This document shows positions 42,861-49,308 of a DNA stretch of 49,308 nucleotides, in pieces. Numbering within the stretch: the first letter of the stretch is position 1; each line of letters begins with the position of its first letter. The DNA comes from JAAYYM01 sp964638005 (GTDB taxonomy: Bacteria; Bacillota; Clostridia; Lachnospirales; Lachnospiraceae), in the NCBI GenBank assembly GCA_964638005.1, contig CAZWXS010000016.1, positions 1 through 49,308 on the forward strand. Reading direction: 5' to 3'. The notes below the pieces were generated by a model. That model was not told where the DNA came from. It worked only from the letters and a program-made list of their open reading frames with translations, and did no database searches. Both the position numbers and the translations under genes were made by a program.

Positions 42861-43430
42861 ATGGCAAAATTATTTTTCAGGTACGGAGCGATGGGAAGTT
42901 CCAAGACAGCAAATGCACTGATGGTAGAATACAATTATTATGAACGTGGGAAAAAAGCGCTTTTGGCAAAGCCGGGAATCGACGGCCGGGATGGAGACCG
43001 GGTGATACGCTCTCGTATGGGGTTGGAGCGACCTTGCATATATGTAGAAGAACTGACGGCGATGGAGGATGCCGAGATCAGACAATATGACTGTGTCATT
43101 GTGGATGAAGCGCAGTTCGTAAAAAAGGCAGATGTGGAATTCTTTCTGCACATTGTGGATGATCTGAGGATTCCGGTCATCTGTTATGGACTTAGGACCG
43201 ACTTTCAACGAGAAGTGTTTGAGGGCTCTTTGTGGCTGCTCGCTTGGGCGGACATTCTGGAGGAGATCAAAACGGTATGCTGGTGCGGTCAGGGTGCAAC
43301 CTGCAATGCCAGATATGATGAACAGGGAAATATCATCAGGAGTGGAGAACAGGTAGTGCTTGGAAGCAATGACCAATACATTGCCCTGTGCAGAAAACAC
43401 CACAAAGAGGGGAACTTTGGAAATAAGTGA
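42861..43430 (+). CDS. tdk: thymidine kinase
   Basis: TK1-type kinase that phosphorylates thymidine for salvage, 189 residues. The P-loop reads YGAMGSSKTANAL (about 7-19), a GxMxSxKT form instead of the commoner FSGKT. Walker B is CVIVDEAQF (about 75-83). CYGLRTDFQREVFEGS is the lasso/binding region (about 107-122). The zinc site is made by the Cys residues in VCWCGQGATC (about 135-144) and the C/H in ALCRKHH near the C-terminus. Two ATGs overlap (42858 and 42861); the second has better spacing from AGGAGAG. Confidence 0.92.
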   Translation: MAKLFFRYGAMGSSKTANALMVEYNYYERGKKALLAKPGIDGRDGDRVIRSRMGLERPCIYVEELTAMEDAEIRQYDCVIVDEAQFVKKADVEFFLHIVDDLRIPVICYGLRTDFQREVFEGSLWLLAWADILEEIKTVCWCGQGATCNARYDEQGNIIRSGEQVVLGSNDQYIALCRKHHKEGNFGNK

Positions 43431-43440
43431 CGGATGTCAC
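43427..43440 (+). repeat. small hairpin over the tdk stop codon
   Basis: GTGAC/GTCAC closes a GGAT loop and includes the TGA stop of tdk. There is no T-tract. Confidence 0.4.
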
Positions 43441-43524
43441 AATCTGCAAAAATATAATGCAAATTGCAAGAGAATCATGTATACTATTATTATTAAAATT
43501 TTATTTGAATGAGGAGGAATTATA

Positions 43525-44007
43525 ATGAATTGTGAAAAATGTGGAGCACCGTTGGAAGAGGGAGTAAAGTTCTGTCCGTCATGCGGAGCGGCAATTGAGG
43601 CAGCGACAGAGCCTGTGTTTACAGCAGAACCCTTATATACATCACCGGAACCGGAGCAGCCTGTATTGAATGGAGTTCCGACTACAAACAGCACTACGAC
43701 ATACACTGAAGAAGCACAGCCGACAGGCAAGGGACTTGCGATTGCATCTATGGTATGCGGTATCCTTTCGATTGTTCTTTGCTGCTTTACATATGTTTCT
43801 GTGATTCTGTCTGTTGTAGCCATCGTGCTTGGTATCGTCAGCAAGAAGAAGACAACTGAAGGAAGCGGTATGGCACTTGCAGGTATCATCACTGGTGCAG
43901 CGGCTCTTTTGATCACAGTTTTCATTTTGATTCTCGGTGCGGCAATGGGAGCAGCATTTGGTGGTATGTCACCGGAAGAGGTCACACAGTATCTTGAGAA
44001 TATGTAA
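43525..44007 (+). CDS. zinc-ribbon membrane protein, DUF4190-like
   Basis: A 160-residue protein. The N-terminal zinc ribbon is CEKCGAPLEEGVKFCPSCGA (about 3-22), with two CxxC knuckles. A Pro/Thr-rich linker follows (about 23-75), then two hydrophobic helices (about 76-108 and 125-150) joined by a short basic loop (GIVSKKKTTEGSGMA), the DUF4190 pattern. The role is unknown; zinc-ribbon and membrane combinations of this kind are common in Firmicutes. The ATG follows an AGGAGGAA site. Confidence 0.85.
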   Translation: MNCEKCGAPLEEGVKFCPSCGAAIEAATEPVFTAEPLYTSPEPEQPVLNGVPTTNSTTTYTEEAQPTGKGLAIASMVCGILSIVLCCFTYVSVILSVVAIVLGIVSKKKTTEGSGMALAGIITGAAALLITVFILILGAAMGAAFGGMSPEEVTQYLENM

Positions 44008-44018
44008 TTGTTTTGATC

Positions 44019-44438
44019 ATGAAAGAAGAGGCAAACAGAGAATTTTATTTTCTCGGTAAGATTGCATTCATAATCGGCATAGCGGGAGCGATTGCATTCT
44101 ATGTGCTCGGGGAGCAACGTTTAGAGAGGCTGCCGGAGTGTCAGTTACGTGCCCTGACCGGATTGTATTGCCCGGGCTGCGGAGGAACGCATGCAGTTAT
44201 GCTGTTATTACGAGGACATGTGATTGCCAGTTTCCTGGCACATCCTTTTGTGCCGTATGCGGTGATTGTATATTTGTATTTTATGGTCAATATGTTTGTC
44301 AGTAAGCATATGAGCAGAGAAAAAAAGATAAAGGTTATAAATGTATTGCCTTTTGTTTATATCGGAATTGCAATCATCCTAATCCAGTGGATTGTGAAGC
44401 TGGTATGCCTGCTGGCGTATGGATATGCATGGGTCTAA
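44019..44438 (+). CDS. DUF2752-like membrane protein
   Basis: A 139-residue membrane protein with three to four hydrophobic helices. The signature LTGLYCPGCGGTHAVMLLLRG (split as LTGLYCPGC and GGTHAVMLLLRG, about 46-66) is the DUF2752 hallmark, with a CPGCGGTRA-like motif. It starts 11 bases after the preceding zinc-ribbon gene and has no obvious ribosome site, so it may be translated by re-initiation. The function is unknown. Confidence 0.8.
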   Translation: MKEEANREFYFLGKIAFIIGIAGAIAFYVLGEQRLERLPECQLRALTGLYCPGCGGTHAVMLLLRGHVIASFLAHPFVPYAVIVYLYFMVNMFVSKHMSREKKIKVINVLPFVYIGIAIILIQWIVKLVCLLAYGYAWV

Positions 44439-44475
44439 GCAGGAAGAGTGCATTTGTGAAAAGGAGGAAATGAAT

Positions 44476-44973
44476 ATGTTTTGTGAGAAGTGTGGAGCGC
44501 AGCTGGATGACAATGCGCAGTTCTGTACAGCATGTGGTGTACAGATTACGAAAAAAGAGACAACAGAGCAGTTTGAGAATGTAACCGGTTCGGCCGAGGT
44601 TGTAAATGAGATACCCAATGCCGGAAATACAGGAAGTACAGGAGATGCAGGCGGGAATAATCAGCAGCAGACTTATCAGCAGAACTATCAGCAGACGCCG
44701 CCTCCTTATAATGGCGGAAACGGAGCATACACGCCGAAGTCGAGAATGGCAGCGGGTCTTTTGGGTATTTTCCTGGGTGGACTCGGAATTCATAATTTCT
44801 ACCTTGGTAATACCAATCGTGCTTTGATCCAGTTATTGGTCGGCCTCTTAGGCGGTGCGGTGACATGCGGAGTGGCATCACTTGCAATCTGGATCTGGGG
44901 TCTGGTAGAGGGAATTCAGATTCTGTCAGGTACCATTACAACAGATGCACAGGGACATCCTTTGGTTGATTAG
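44476..44973 (+). CDS. zinc-ribbon TM2-domain protein
   Basis: A 165-residue protein. The N-terminal zinc ribbon is CEKCGAQLDDNAQFCTACGV (about 3-22). A Gln/Tyr/Gly-rich disordered linker (about 55-95) follows. The C-terminal TM2 domain (about 98-155) has two helices with the family loop LGGLGIHNFYLGNTNRALIQ. Start ATG 44476 is eight bases after AAGGAGG; ATG 44470 would be too close. A terminator follows. With the two genes before it, it forms a small set of zinc-ribbon or membrane proteins. Confidence 0.88.
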   Translation: MFCEKCGAQLDDNAQFCTACGVQITKKETTEQFENVTGSAEVVNEIPNAGNTGSTGDAGGNNQQQTYQQNYQQTPPPYNGGNGAYTPKSRMAAGLLGIFLGGLGIHNFYLGNTNRALIQLLVGLLGGAVTCGVASLAIWIWGLVEGIQILSGTITTDAQGHPLVD

Positions 44974-44983
44974 GAACATATTG

Positions 44984-45018
44984 AAAGAGACACTTTCGTT
45001 TGAAGGTGTCTTTTTTTT
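44984..45018 (+). terminator. terminator after the TM2-domain gene
   Basis: GACACTTTC (44989-44997) pairs with GAAGGTGTC (45002-45010), with one T-G pair, around GTTT and is followed by eight Ts. Confidence 0.88.
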
Positions 45019-45072
45019 GTCCTCGGTCGTGTTGCTCGTCAAACGCAAGAGAAAAATGCTGCTTGCAAGCAA

Positions 45073-45172
45073 NNNNNNNNNNNNNNNNNNNNNNNNNNNN
45101 NNNNNNNNNNNNNNNNNNNNNNNNNNNNNNNNNNNNNNNNNNNNNNNNNNNNNNNNNNNNNNNNNNNNNNNN
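45073..45172. other. assembly gap (100 Ns)
   Basis: Exactly 100 unknown bases, the standard scaffold filler. The true gap length is not known, and sequence on either side need not be contiguous at this distance. Open frames running through it are artefacts. Confidence 0.98.
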
Positions 45173-45173
45173 C

Positions 45174-45248
45174 TTGACATTTGACTCTGCATATGCTAAC
45201 GTATACTACGACAGACGTAGTACGATAGACGTAGGTACGACAGGCGTA
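45174..45248 (+). promoter_or_regulatory. padR promoter with three tandem TACG-N5-CGTA dyads
   Basis: TTGACA at 45174-45179 (and TTGACT at 45181-45186) precedes TATACT at 45202-45207; spacing is 15 bases from the second box. Immediately after, the dyad TACG-N5-CGTA occurs three times, at 45207-45219, 45221-45233 and 45236-45248, with inner five bases ACAGA, ATAGA and ACAGG. The set sits at the probable transcription start and 25 bases before the PadR start, which suggests autorepression. Confidence 0.65.
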
Positions 45249-45272
45249 GTAAAGTGGGAGGCAGGTGATAGT

Positions 45273-45602
45273 TTGATTAGCAGCGATGTGATTCGCGGAT
45301 ATAACGATACGATGATCCTGTATTTGTTGCTTGAGACACCTTCGTATGGATATGAAATATCGAAGAGTATCAAGGAACTGTCAGAAGAGAAGTATATTAT
45401 TAAAGAGACAACGTTATATTCTGCATTCAGCAGGATGGAGGCAAATGGATATGTAGAGTCCTTCAGTGACGAATCTTCAGGAAAACGGCGCACTTATTAC
45501 AGAATCACGGAAACAGGAAGGCTCTATTATAAGGAAAAATGTGAGGAATGGAATGTAACAAAGGAAGTAGTGAATAAATTCATACAGGAGGAGAATGAGT
45601 GA
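45273..45602 (+). CDS. PadR-family transcriptional regulator
   Basis: A 109-residue winged-helix regulator. DTMILYLLLETPSYGYEISK (about 13-32) and the ETTLYSAFSRMEANGYVES segment (about 47-65), then GKRRTYYRITETG (about 71-83), are the PadR hallmark. The start is TTG 45273, with GGGAGG 11 bases upstream and AGGTGA closer; no in-frame ATG is suitable. The stop overlaps the ATG of the next gene, a HAAS-type membrane protein, the usual partner of PadR in Firmicutes. Tandem dyads upstream imply autoregulation. Confidence 0.9.
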   Translation: MISSDVIRGYNDTMILYLLLETPSYGYEISKSIKELSEEKYIIKETTLYSAFSRMEANGYVESFSDESSGKRRTYYRITETGRLYYKEKCEEWNVTKEVVNKFIQEENE

Positions 45603-46615
45603 TGGAAACGATTATGAACTATTTGAACACAATGTTTGCCACGGTGGCACAAACAGAGCAGATGCAGAAGATTAAGAACGATTTGGCTGCAAATATGGAA
45701 GATAAGTATCATGAATTGAAAGCAGAGGGCAAATCTGAGAATGAGGCAGTCGGAACAGTAATCTCGGAATTTGGGAATATTGATGAATTACTGAAGGAGA
45801 TCGGTATTGCACAGCCGGCACCGCAGGCTGAGACATCAAATGAGAAAGCAGCTGATACAAGGCGTGTGGTTACAAAGGAAGAGACAGACGCATATCTGGA
45901 TGCAAGAAAGATACAGAACTTTTGGACAGCAATCGGAGTTGTTTTGATTTTATTGGGAGCTTCAGCAATGATGATGCTATATGGCATTTATGATATAAAT
46001 AATACTGTGTTGTCAGGAATTCCGGAGGATTTACGAGATGTTCTGCCAGTGGTACTGCTGCTGGTTACGGTGATTATTGCGGTTGCTTTGTTTATTACGA
46101 GCGGGACGAAATTTGAAAGGTATGCTTACATGGAGGAAGGAGTTGCGCTGCCGGAAGGATTGCGTAAGGAGTTGTCTGAAAAAATGGAGCATGACAGAGA
46201 GAAAAATGCAATGGTGGTTGCTATTGGTGTGACGTTGTGTCTGCTGGGTGTTATTGTGCTGTTGGTTCTGGGTGCACTTAGTGGCAGCAACGATATGTTT
46301 GGACCGATCGGAGTGGCATCGCTGTTAATATTTGTTGCCGTGGCATGTTTCCTTTTTATCTGTCCGGGCGGAATGAAGGAGGGCTATGAGAAGCTTCTCG
46401 GTACAGGAGAGTTTGCACCGGAGAAGGTAAAGGGAAACAAAATCGTCGGTATAGTAGCATCTGTTGTATGGCCTCTTGCGGTTGCAGTATTTTTGGTATG
46501 GGGACTTGCTTTTCAAGGCTGGGCAATCTGCTGGATCGTATTCCCTGTAGTTGGTATCTGCTTCGGAGCCTTTGCGGCAGCCTGCGGCGCGATAGCAGAA
46601 CAAAGGCAGAAATAA
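45602..46615 (+). CDS. HAAS-type (permease-prefix-like) membrane protein
   Basis: A 337-residue protein. The N-terminal helical domain (about 1-70: IKNDLAANMEDKYHELKAEG and NEAVGTVISEFGNIDELLKE) is the HAAS/DUF1700-type prefix found next to PadR genes. Six hydrophobic helices follow in three pairs (about 105-130, 145-165, 200-225, 230-260, 280-300, 305-330). The prefix may bind the PadR partner, coupling membrane state to transcription. The function is otherwise unknown. ATG 45602 overlaps the padR stop and has an AGGAGG site. Confidence 0.85.
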   Translation: METIMNYLNTMFATVAQTEQMQKIKNDLAANMEDKYHELKAEGKSENEAVGTVISEFGNIDELLKEIGIAQPAPQAETSNEKAADTRRVVTKEETDAYLDARKIQNFWTAIGVVLILLGASAMMMLYGIYDINNTVLSGIPEDLRDVLPVVLLLVTVIIAVALFITSGTKFERYAYMEEGVALPEGLRKELSEKMEHDREKNAMVVAIGVTLCLLGVIVLLVLGALSGSNDMFGPIGVASLLIFVAVACFLFICPGGMKEGYEKLLGTGEFAPEKVKGNKIVGIVASVVWPLAVAVFLVWGLAFQGWAICWIVFPVVGICFGAFAAACGAIAEQRQK

Positions 46616-46633
46616 TTGCAAGCAATAAAATGC

Positions 46634-46662
46634 TTGACAGCCATGGGCAAGTATGATAGTCT
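46634..46662 (+). promoter_or_regulatory. promoter of infC-rpmI-rplT
   Basis: A perfect TTGACA (46634-46639) is followed 17 bases later by TAGTCT (46657-46662), with TATGAT also close by. It lies at the head of the L20-type leader. Confidence 0.6.
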
Positions 46663-46664
46663 AT

Positions 46665-46880
46665 CTTAGTGTCAAGAAATCGACACTGTAACAAGCAGAG
46701 TATCCACTCTCACCTCGGGACAACCGCTTAGACGACCGTTACCGAGTGTCCATATCGAACTTGTCGGGTGCAGTCATGCACTGTTAAGATAATGAGACCA
46801 CGAAGCAAGTATTGTTTAGTGGTACGATATGAAGAATCAGCGGATAATCTGTAGAGTATCCACTGATTCTTTTTGTTAGA
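46665..46880 (+). ncRNA. L20-type ribosomal protein leader (attenuator)
   Basis: A structured 5' leader upstream of infC-rpmI-rplT, the position and form expected of the Firmicutes L20 leader. Visible parts include an AGAGT/ACTCT hairpin with an ATCC loop (46697-46710) and a terminator, AAGAATCAG-C-GGATA (46832-46846) with TATCC-A-CTGATTCTT (46857-46871), followed by Ts. In the known mechanism excess L20 binds the leader and favours termination. AGAGTATCCACT occurs twice, at 46697-46708 and 46853-46864, so GGATA could pair with either copy. This region fills the 322-base gap before infC. Confidence 0.8.
46832..46874 (+). terminator. intrinsic terminator within the L20 leader
   Basis: A 14-bp stem with one C-A mismatch and a ten-base loop, followed by five Ts. 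It lies 64 bases upstream of the infC start and is the likely regulated attenuator. Confidence 0.82.
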
Positions 46881-46937
46881 TTGTGTACACTGTCAGGTGT
46901 GCCGATGAAGTATTTCAACTTATGGAGGTGTAAAGTT

Positions 46938-47447
46938 ATTAGCGATTTAATGATTAATGAGCAGATCAGAGACAAGGAAGTTCGTCTGGTTGGGGAAGAT
47001 GGAGAGCAGTTAGGAGTTATGTCTTCTAAGGATGCACAGAAGATGGCAGAGGAAGCCGGGCTGGATCTGGTTAAGATAGCACCGGGAGCTAAGCCGCCTG
47101 TATGTAAGATTGTTGATTATGGCAAGTTCAAATATGAGCAGACCAGAAAAGACAAGGAAGCAAAGAAGAAGCAGAAAGTAATCGAAATCAAGGAAATCCG
47201 TATGTCGCCGAACATCGACACGAATGATTTGAACACGAAGGTGAATGCAGCCAGAAAGTTCTTGCAAAAGGGCGATAAGGTCAAGGTCACACTCCGTTTC
47301 AGAGGCCGTGAGATGGCACATATGCATGCGAGCAAGCATATTCTGGATGAATTCGCAGAGTCACTTGCGGATTGTTCGATCATTGAGAAACCTGCCAAGG
47401 TGGAAGGTCGTACCATGGCTATGTTCCTAACCGAAAAACGTAGTTAA
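46938..47447 (+). CDS. infC: translation initiation factor IF-3, AUU start
   Basis: Initiation factor 3 of 169 residues, which binds the 30S subunit and proofreads start-codon pairing. The N-domain begins SDLMINEQIRDKEVRLVGED, and the C-domain includes EIRMSPNIDTNDLNTKVNAA and RGREMAHMHASKHILDEF. The start is taken as ATT (AUU) at 46938: it is seven bases after a perfect GGAGGTG, and the protein then begins exactly at the IF-3 consensus. An upstream in-frame ATG at 46881 would give an alien extension and has no ribosome site. AUU is the known autoregulated start of infC, as IF-3 discriminates against it. Confidence 0.95.
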   Translation: MSDLMINEQIRDKEVRLVGEDGEQLGVMSSKDAQKMAEEAGLDLVKIAPGAKPPVCKIVDYGKFKYEQTRKDKEAKKKQKVIEIKEIRMSPNIDTNDLNTKVNAARKFLQKGDKVKVTLRFRGREMAHMHASKHILDEFAESLADCSIIEKPAKVEGRTMAMFLTEKRS

Positions 47448-47528
47448 GTCCTGCATGCCAATCAAGTTTTTAACGGAAAAGCGTTAAATATAAAGTTATT
47501 AAAATAGTATTTAGGAGGATAAAGTACA

Positions 47529-47726
47529 ATGCCAAAAATTAAGACAAACAGATCAGCAGCGAAGCGTTTCAAAGTAACAGGTACAGGAAAGTTAAAGAGA
47601 AATAAAGCTTATAAACGCCATATCTTAACTAAGAAGTCTGCTAAGACCAAGAGAAATCTGAGACATGCAACGATTACGGATGCAACAAACGTATCAAACA
47701 TGAAGAAGATTTTACCGTATTTATAA
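47529..47726 (+). CDS. rpmI: 50S ribosomal protein L35
   Basis: A small basic ribosomal protein of 65 residues. PKIKTNRSAAKRFKVTGTGK and HILTKKSAKTKRNLR are characteristic. It follows infC by 81 bases and precedes rplT by 26, the conserved infC-rpmI-rplT order. The ATG has an AGGAGGATAAAG site. Confidence 0.98.
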   Translation: MPKIKTNRSAAKRFKVTGTGKLKRNKAYKRHILTKKSAKTKRNLRHATITDATNVSNMKKILPYL

Positions 47727-47752
47727 GAAGAAGCGATAGGAGGAATTAAGAA

Positions 47753-48109
47753 ATGGCAAGAATTAAAGGCGGAGTAAACGCTAAAAAAAGACATAACAGA
47801 GTATTAAAATTAGCAAAGGGATACAGAGGAGCACGTTCTAACCAGTACAGAGTTGCAAAGCAGTCTGTCATGAGAGCTCTTACATCATCCTATGCAGGCA
47901 GAAAAGAAAGAAAGCGTCAGTTCAGACAGTTATGGATTGCACGTATCAATGCGGCTGCAAGAATGAATGGTTTATCTTACAGCAAGATGATTTACGGTTT
48001 AAAGGCTGCCGGCATCGACATCAACAGAAAGATGCTTGCAGAGATGGCAGTTAATGATGCAGCAGGATTCACAACACTTGCTGAACTTGCAAAGTCTAAG
48101 ATTGCATAA
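47753..48109 (+). CDS. rplT: 50S ribosomal protein L20
   Basis: Early-assembly 23S rRNA-binding protein of 118 residues, normal length. The start ARIKGGVNAKKRHNRVLKLA and the segment RKQFRQLWI-like RQFRQLWIARINAAAR are typical. In related species L20 also represses this operon by binding the leader, here at 46665-46880. The ATG follows an AGGAGG site, and a terminator follows the gene. Confidence 0.98.
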   Translation: MARIKGGVNAKKRHNRVLKLAKGYRGARSNQYRVAKQSVMRALTSSYAGRKERKRQFRQLWIARINAAARMNGLSYSKMIYGLKAAGIDINRKMLAEMAVNDAAGFTTLAELAKSKIA

Positions 48110-48127
48110 GAAAATCAGACGATTATG

Positions 48128-48162
48128 AATCACTCAAGACCTTAGGGACTTGGGTGATTTTT
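48128..48162 (+). terminator. terminator after rplT
   Basis: AATCACTCAAG (48128-48138) pairs with CTTGGGTGATT (48149-48159), with one T-G pair, around a ten-base loop and ends in Ts. Confidence 0.88.
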
Positions 48163-48306
48163 CTGTGTCGGTTCAGCTGTTGGGTGTGATATTTCAGAAC
48201 ATGCAGGCTCTCCAGGGTTTGAGTACTTTTGATTGTTTTGTATTAGTTGTTGTACGTGACATTTAGGGACGTGGATGTTAACATATATGAGGAGGGATTT
48301 TCACAT

Positions 48307-48960
48307 ATGAAATTGTATAGGATGGATATCAATGAGGTTGAATTCGACGATGATCATATTATATGGACACATACGGGCAGATGCGAGCAATTGGACAGAT
48401 ACATTTCTGCAGACAGATTAGAACAGGCTGCGAAGTTCAGACATGAGGCTGACCGAAAGCGTTCATTGTGCGCAGGATATTTGTTGAACCATGCTTTGCT
48501 TGAACTTGGTCTGGACTTGAAGACTCCGGTGAATGTTGCATGTGCAGACGCGAATGGGAAACCATATTTGCCAGAATATCCGGAGATTCATTTCAATCTG
48601 TCACATTCGGGGGATTTTGCAGTATGTGTATTGAGTGATAGGCCGGTCGGAATTGATATCGAGGAGTGCAAGGAAGTGAAAGAGAAGATCGCGGAACGTT
48701 TTTTCGCCGCAGAGGAGTATGAAGATATCTGCATGATTGCGGATGAACAGGAGCGTACAAGACGCTTTTATACTTACTGGGTGTTGAAGGAGAGCTTTAT
48801 GAAAGCAACGGGTCTCGGCATGCAGCTTGCCATGAATGCATTCAGAGTGCATTTAGGCGAGACGATATCCTATGAACATCAAGTCAATGATCGAACTTAT
48901 GAAGGACAACTGATCGACATCGGAGAACAATATTGTATGGCGGTGTGTCGAGAGGTGTAG
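48307..48960 (+). CDS. Sfp-type 4'-phosphopantetheinyl transferase
   Basis: A 217-residue transferase that moves phosphopantetheine from CoA to a carrier-protein serine. The magnesium-binding motif VGIDIEECKE (about 114) and the second motif FYTYWVLKESFMKATGLG (about 153-170) are intact, and FNLSHSGDFAVCVL (about 96) is also conserved. The length, nearly twice that of AcpS, places it in the Sfp/Gsp class, which acts on secondary-metabolism carriers but may also serve fatty-acid synthesis. No carrier protein gene lies nearby. ATG 48307 follows GAGGAGGG; an earlier in-frame start at 48247 is not supported. Confidence 0.92.
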   Translation: MKLYRMDINEVEFDDDHIIWTHTGRCEQLDRYISADRLEQAAKFRHEADRKRSLCAGYLLNHALLELGLDLKTPVNVACADANGKPYLPEYPEIHFNLSHSGDFAVCVLSDRPVGIDIEECKEVKEKIAERFFAAEEYEDICMIADEQERTRRFYTYWVLKESFMKATGLGMQLAMNAFRVHLGETISYEHQVNDRTYEGQLIDIGEQYCMAVCREV

Positions 48961-49012
48961 TTGTTTTGAAGCATGGGTTTATTGGCGAAAAACTTTGCAA
49001 AAAACTTTCTTC

Positions 49013-49069
49013 AAAAGAATAAGCGGATTAGAAGTTTCCTTCTAATCCGCTTAAATACTGTATTCTTTT
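49013..49069. terminator. bidirectional terminator between PPTase gene and tRNA-Pro
   Basis: A perfect 14-bp stem, AAGCGGATTAGAAG (49021-49034) with CTTCTAATCCGCTT (49039-49052), closes on TTTC. Outside it, AAAAGAAT and ATTCTTTT are also complementary. It can serve the plus-strand transferase gene and the minus-strand tRNA. Confidence 0.82.
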
Positions 49070-49072
49070 AAA

Positions 49073-49147
49073 TCGGAGTGACTAGATTCGAACTAGCGGC
49101 CTCCGCCTCCCTAAGACGGCGCTCTAACCAAACTGAGCCACACCCCG
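49073..49147 (-). tRNA. tRNA-Pro(AGG)
   Basis: A 75-base cloverleaf read on the minus strand. The acceptor CGGGGTG pairs with CACTCCG with one G-T pair, discriminator A, no encoded CCA. The D-stem is GCTC/GAGC. The anticodon stem CCGTC/GGCGG closes the loop TTAGGGA, giving anticodon AGG with G at position 37. The T-loop is TTCGAAT. C1-G72 and G37 are normal for tRNA-Pro. An A at position 34 is unusual for a bacterial proline tRNA. Confidence 0.92.
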
Positions 49148-49186
49148 TTACAATATGAGAACGCATTTTCATGCGCCACGAATTGT

Positions 49187-49215
49187 ATTATATAATATTT
49201 GCGAATGCTCGTCAA
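49187..49215 (-). promoter_or_regulatory. promoter of tRNA-Pro
   Basis: Read on the minus strand, TTGACG (49215-49210) and a perfect TATAAT (49192-49187) are 17 bases apart, about 40 bases upstream of the tRNA 5' end. The leader contains a CGCAT/ATGCG hairpin. The rest of the sequence to the window end shows no gene. Confidence 0.75.
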
Positions 49216-49308
49216 TAGCGATTTTGCATGTACAGTATAGACGGGGTGAATTCCAATTTACATTCCTTTAGCATTCAAGACTTTAGCATTCACAATATGA
49301 TTTATAAC

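Noticed and set aside
43437..44117. 226-codon minus-strand frame opposite the DUF4190-like gene
   Set aside because: The sense frame has a zinc ribbon, ribosome site and membrane helices; the antisense product is low-complexity with no family match.
45000..45272. Extension of the padR frame upstream through the N run to 45000
   Set aside because: The frame crosses unknown bases and a terminator T-run; the PadR domain begins just after TTG 45273.

Overview
The window reads as a chromosomal segment of an anaerobic gut-type Clostridia, most likely Lachnospiraceae. The evidence is moderate GC, AGGAGG-type ribosome binding sites on most genes, purine, ribosomal and tRNA-synthetase genes of Firmicutes type, an L20-type leader before infC-rpmI-rplT, and many families typical of Lachnospiraceae. 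The species cannot be fixed by eye. A run of 100 Ns (45073-45172) marks an assembly join.

Layout. 69-4429: an aryl-pyruvate oxidation operon (iorA, iorB, phenylacetate-CoA ligase, ACT-domain protein). 4561-7971: an ECF sigma factor, its putative membrane anti-sigma partner and a VWA lipoprotein; the sigma gene and the lipoprotein gene share a matching promoter-like motif. 7973-9073 (minus): a CobD/HisC-like aminotransferase. 9265-16211: four co-directional genes of unknown function (giant repeat protein, degenerate actin/Hsp70-fold protein, TPR-like protein, coiled-coil membrane protein). This is the best candidate here for an undescribed system. 16373-17869: a polar amino-acid ABC permease and ATPase without a binding protein, bracketed by two elaborate palindromic elements, the second starting inside a tRNA-Gly gene. 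18393-26473: a sugar ABC transporter (binding protein, double ATPase, permease) followed by a membrane-tethered second binding protein, a NarL-type histidine kinase and response regulator, and a third solute-binding protein. Together they look like sugar sensing coupled to uptake.

26486-36567 holds a PilZ protein, purC-purB, a coiled-coil membrane protein with an Ada-like Cys tail, a chemoreceptor, a LysR regulator, purA, a HAD phosphatase and ugd. 36647-39150 (minus) holds a small membrane protein and a cytosolic diguanylate cyclase with a LacI-like sensor domain; the PilZ protein and this cyclase give the window a c-di-GMP theme. 39366-44973 carries a SEC-C protein, a small membrane protein overlapping thrS, a DUF1540 protein, thymidine kinase and three small zinc-ribbon or membrane proteins. 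45273-46615 is a PadR regulator with its HAAS-type membrane partner, preceded by three tandem operator-like dyads. 46634-48109 is the L20 leader with infC (AUU start), rpmI and rplT. The window ends with an Sfp-type phosphopantetheinyl transferase and, on the minus strand, tRNA-Pro(AGG).

Intergenic regions repeatedly contain short perfect hairpins closed by C-GNA-G triloops, a fold known to be unusually stable in single-stranded DNA. I saw no CRISPR array, transposase, integrase or phage gene. All family assignments are from reading motifs by eye; no database was searched.
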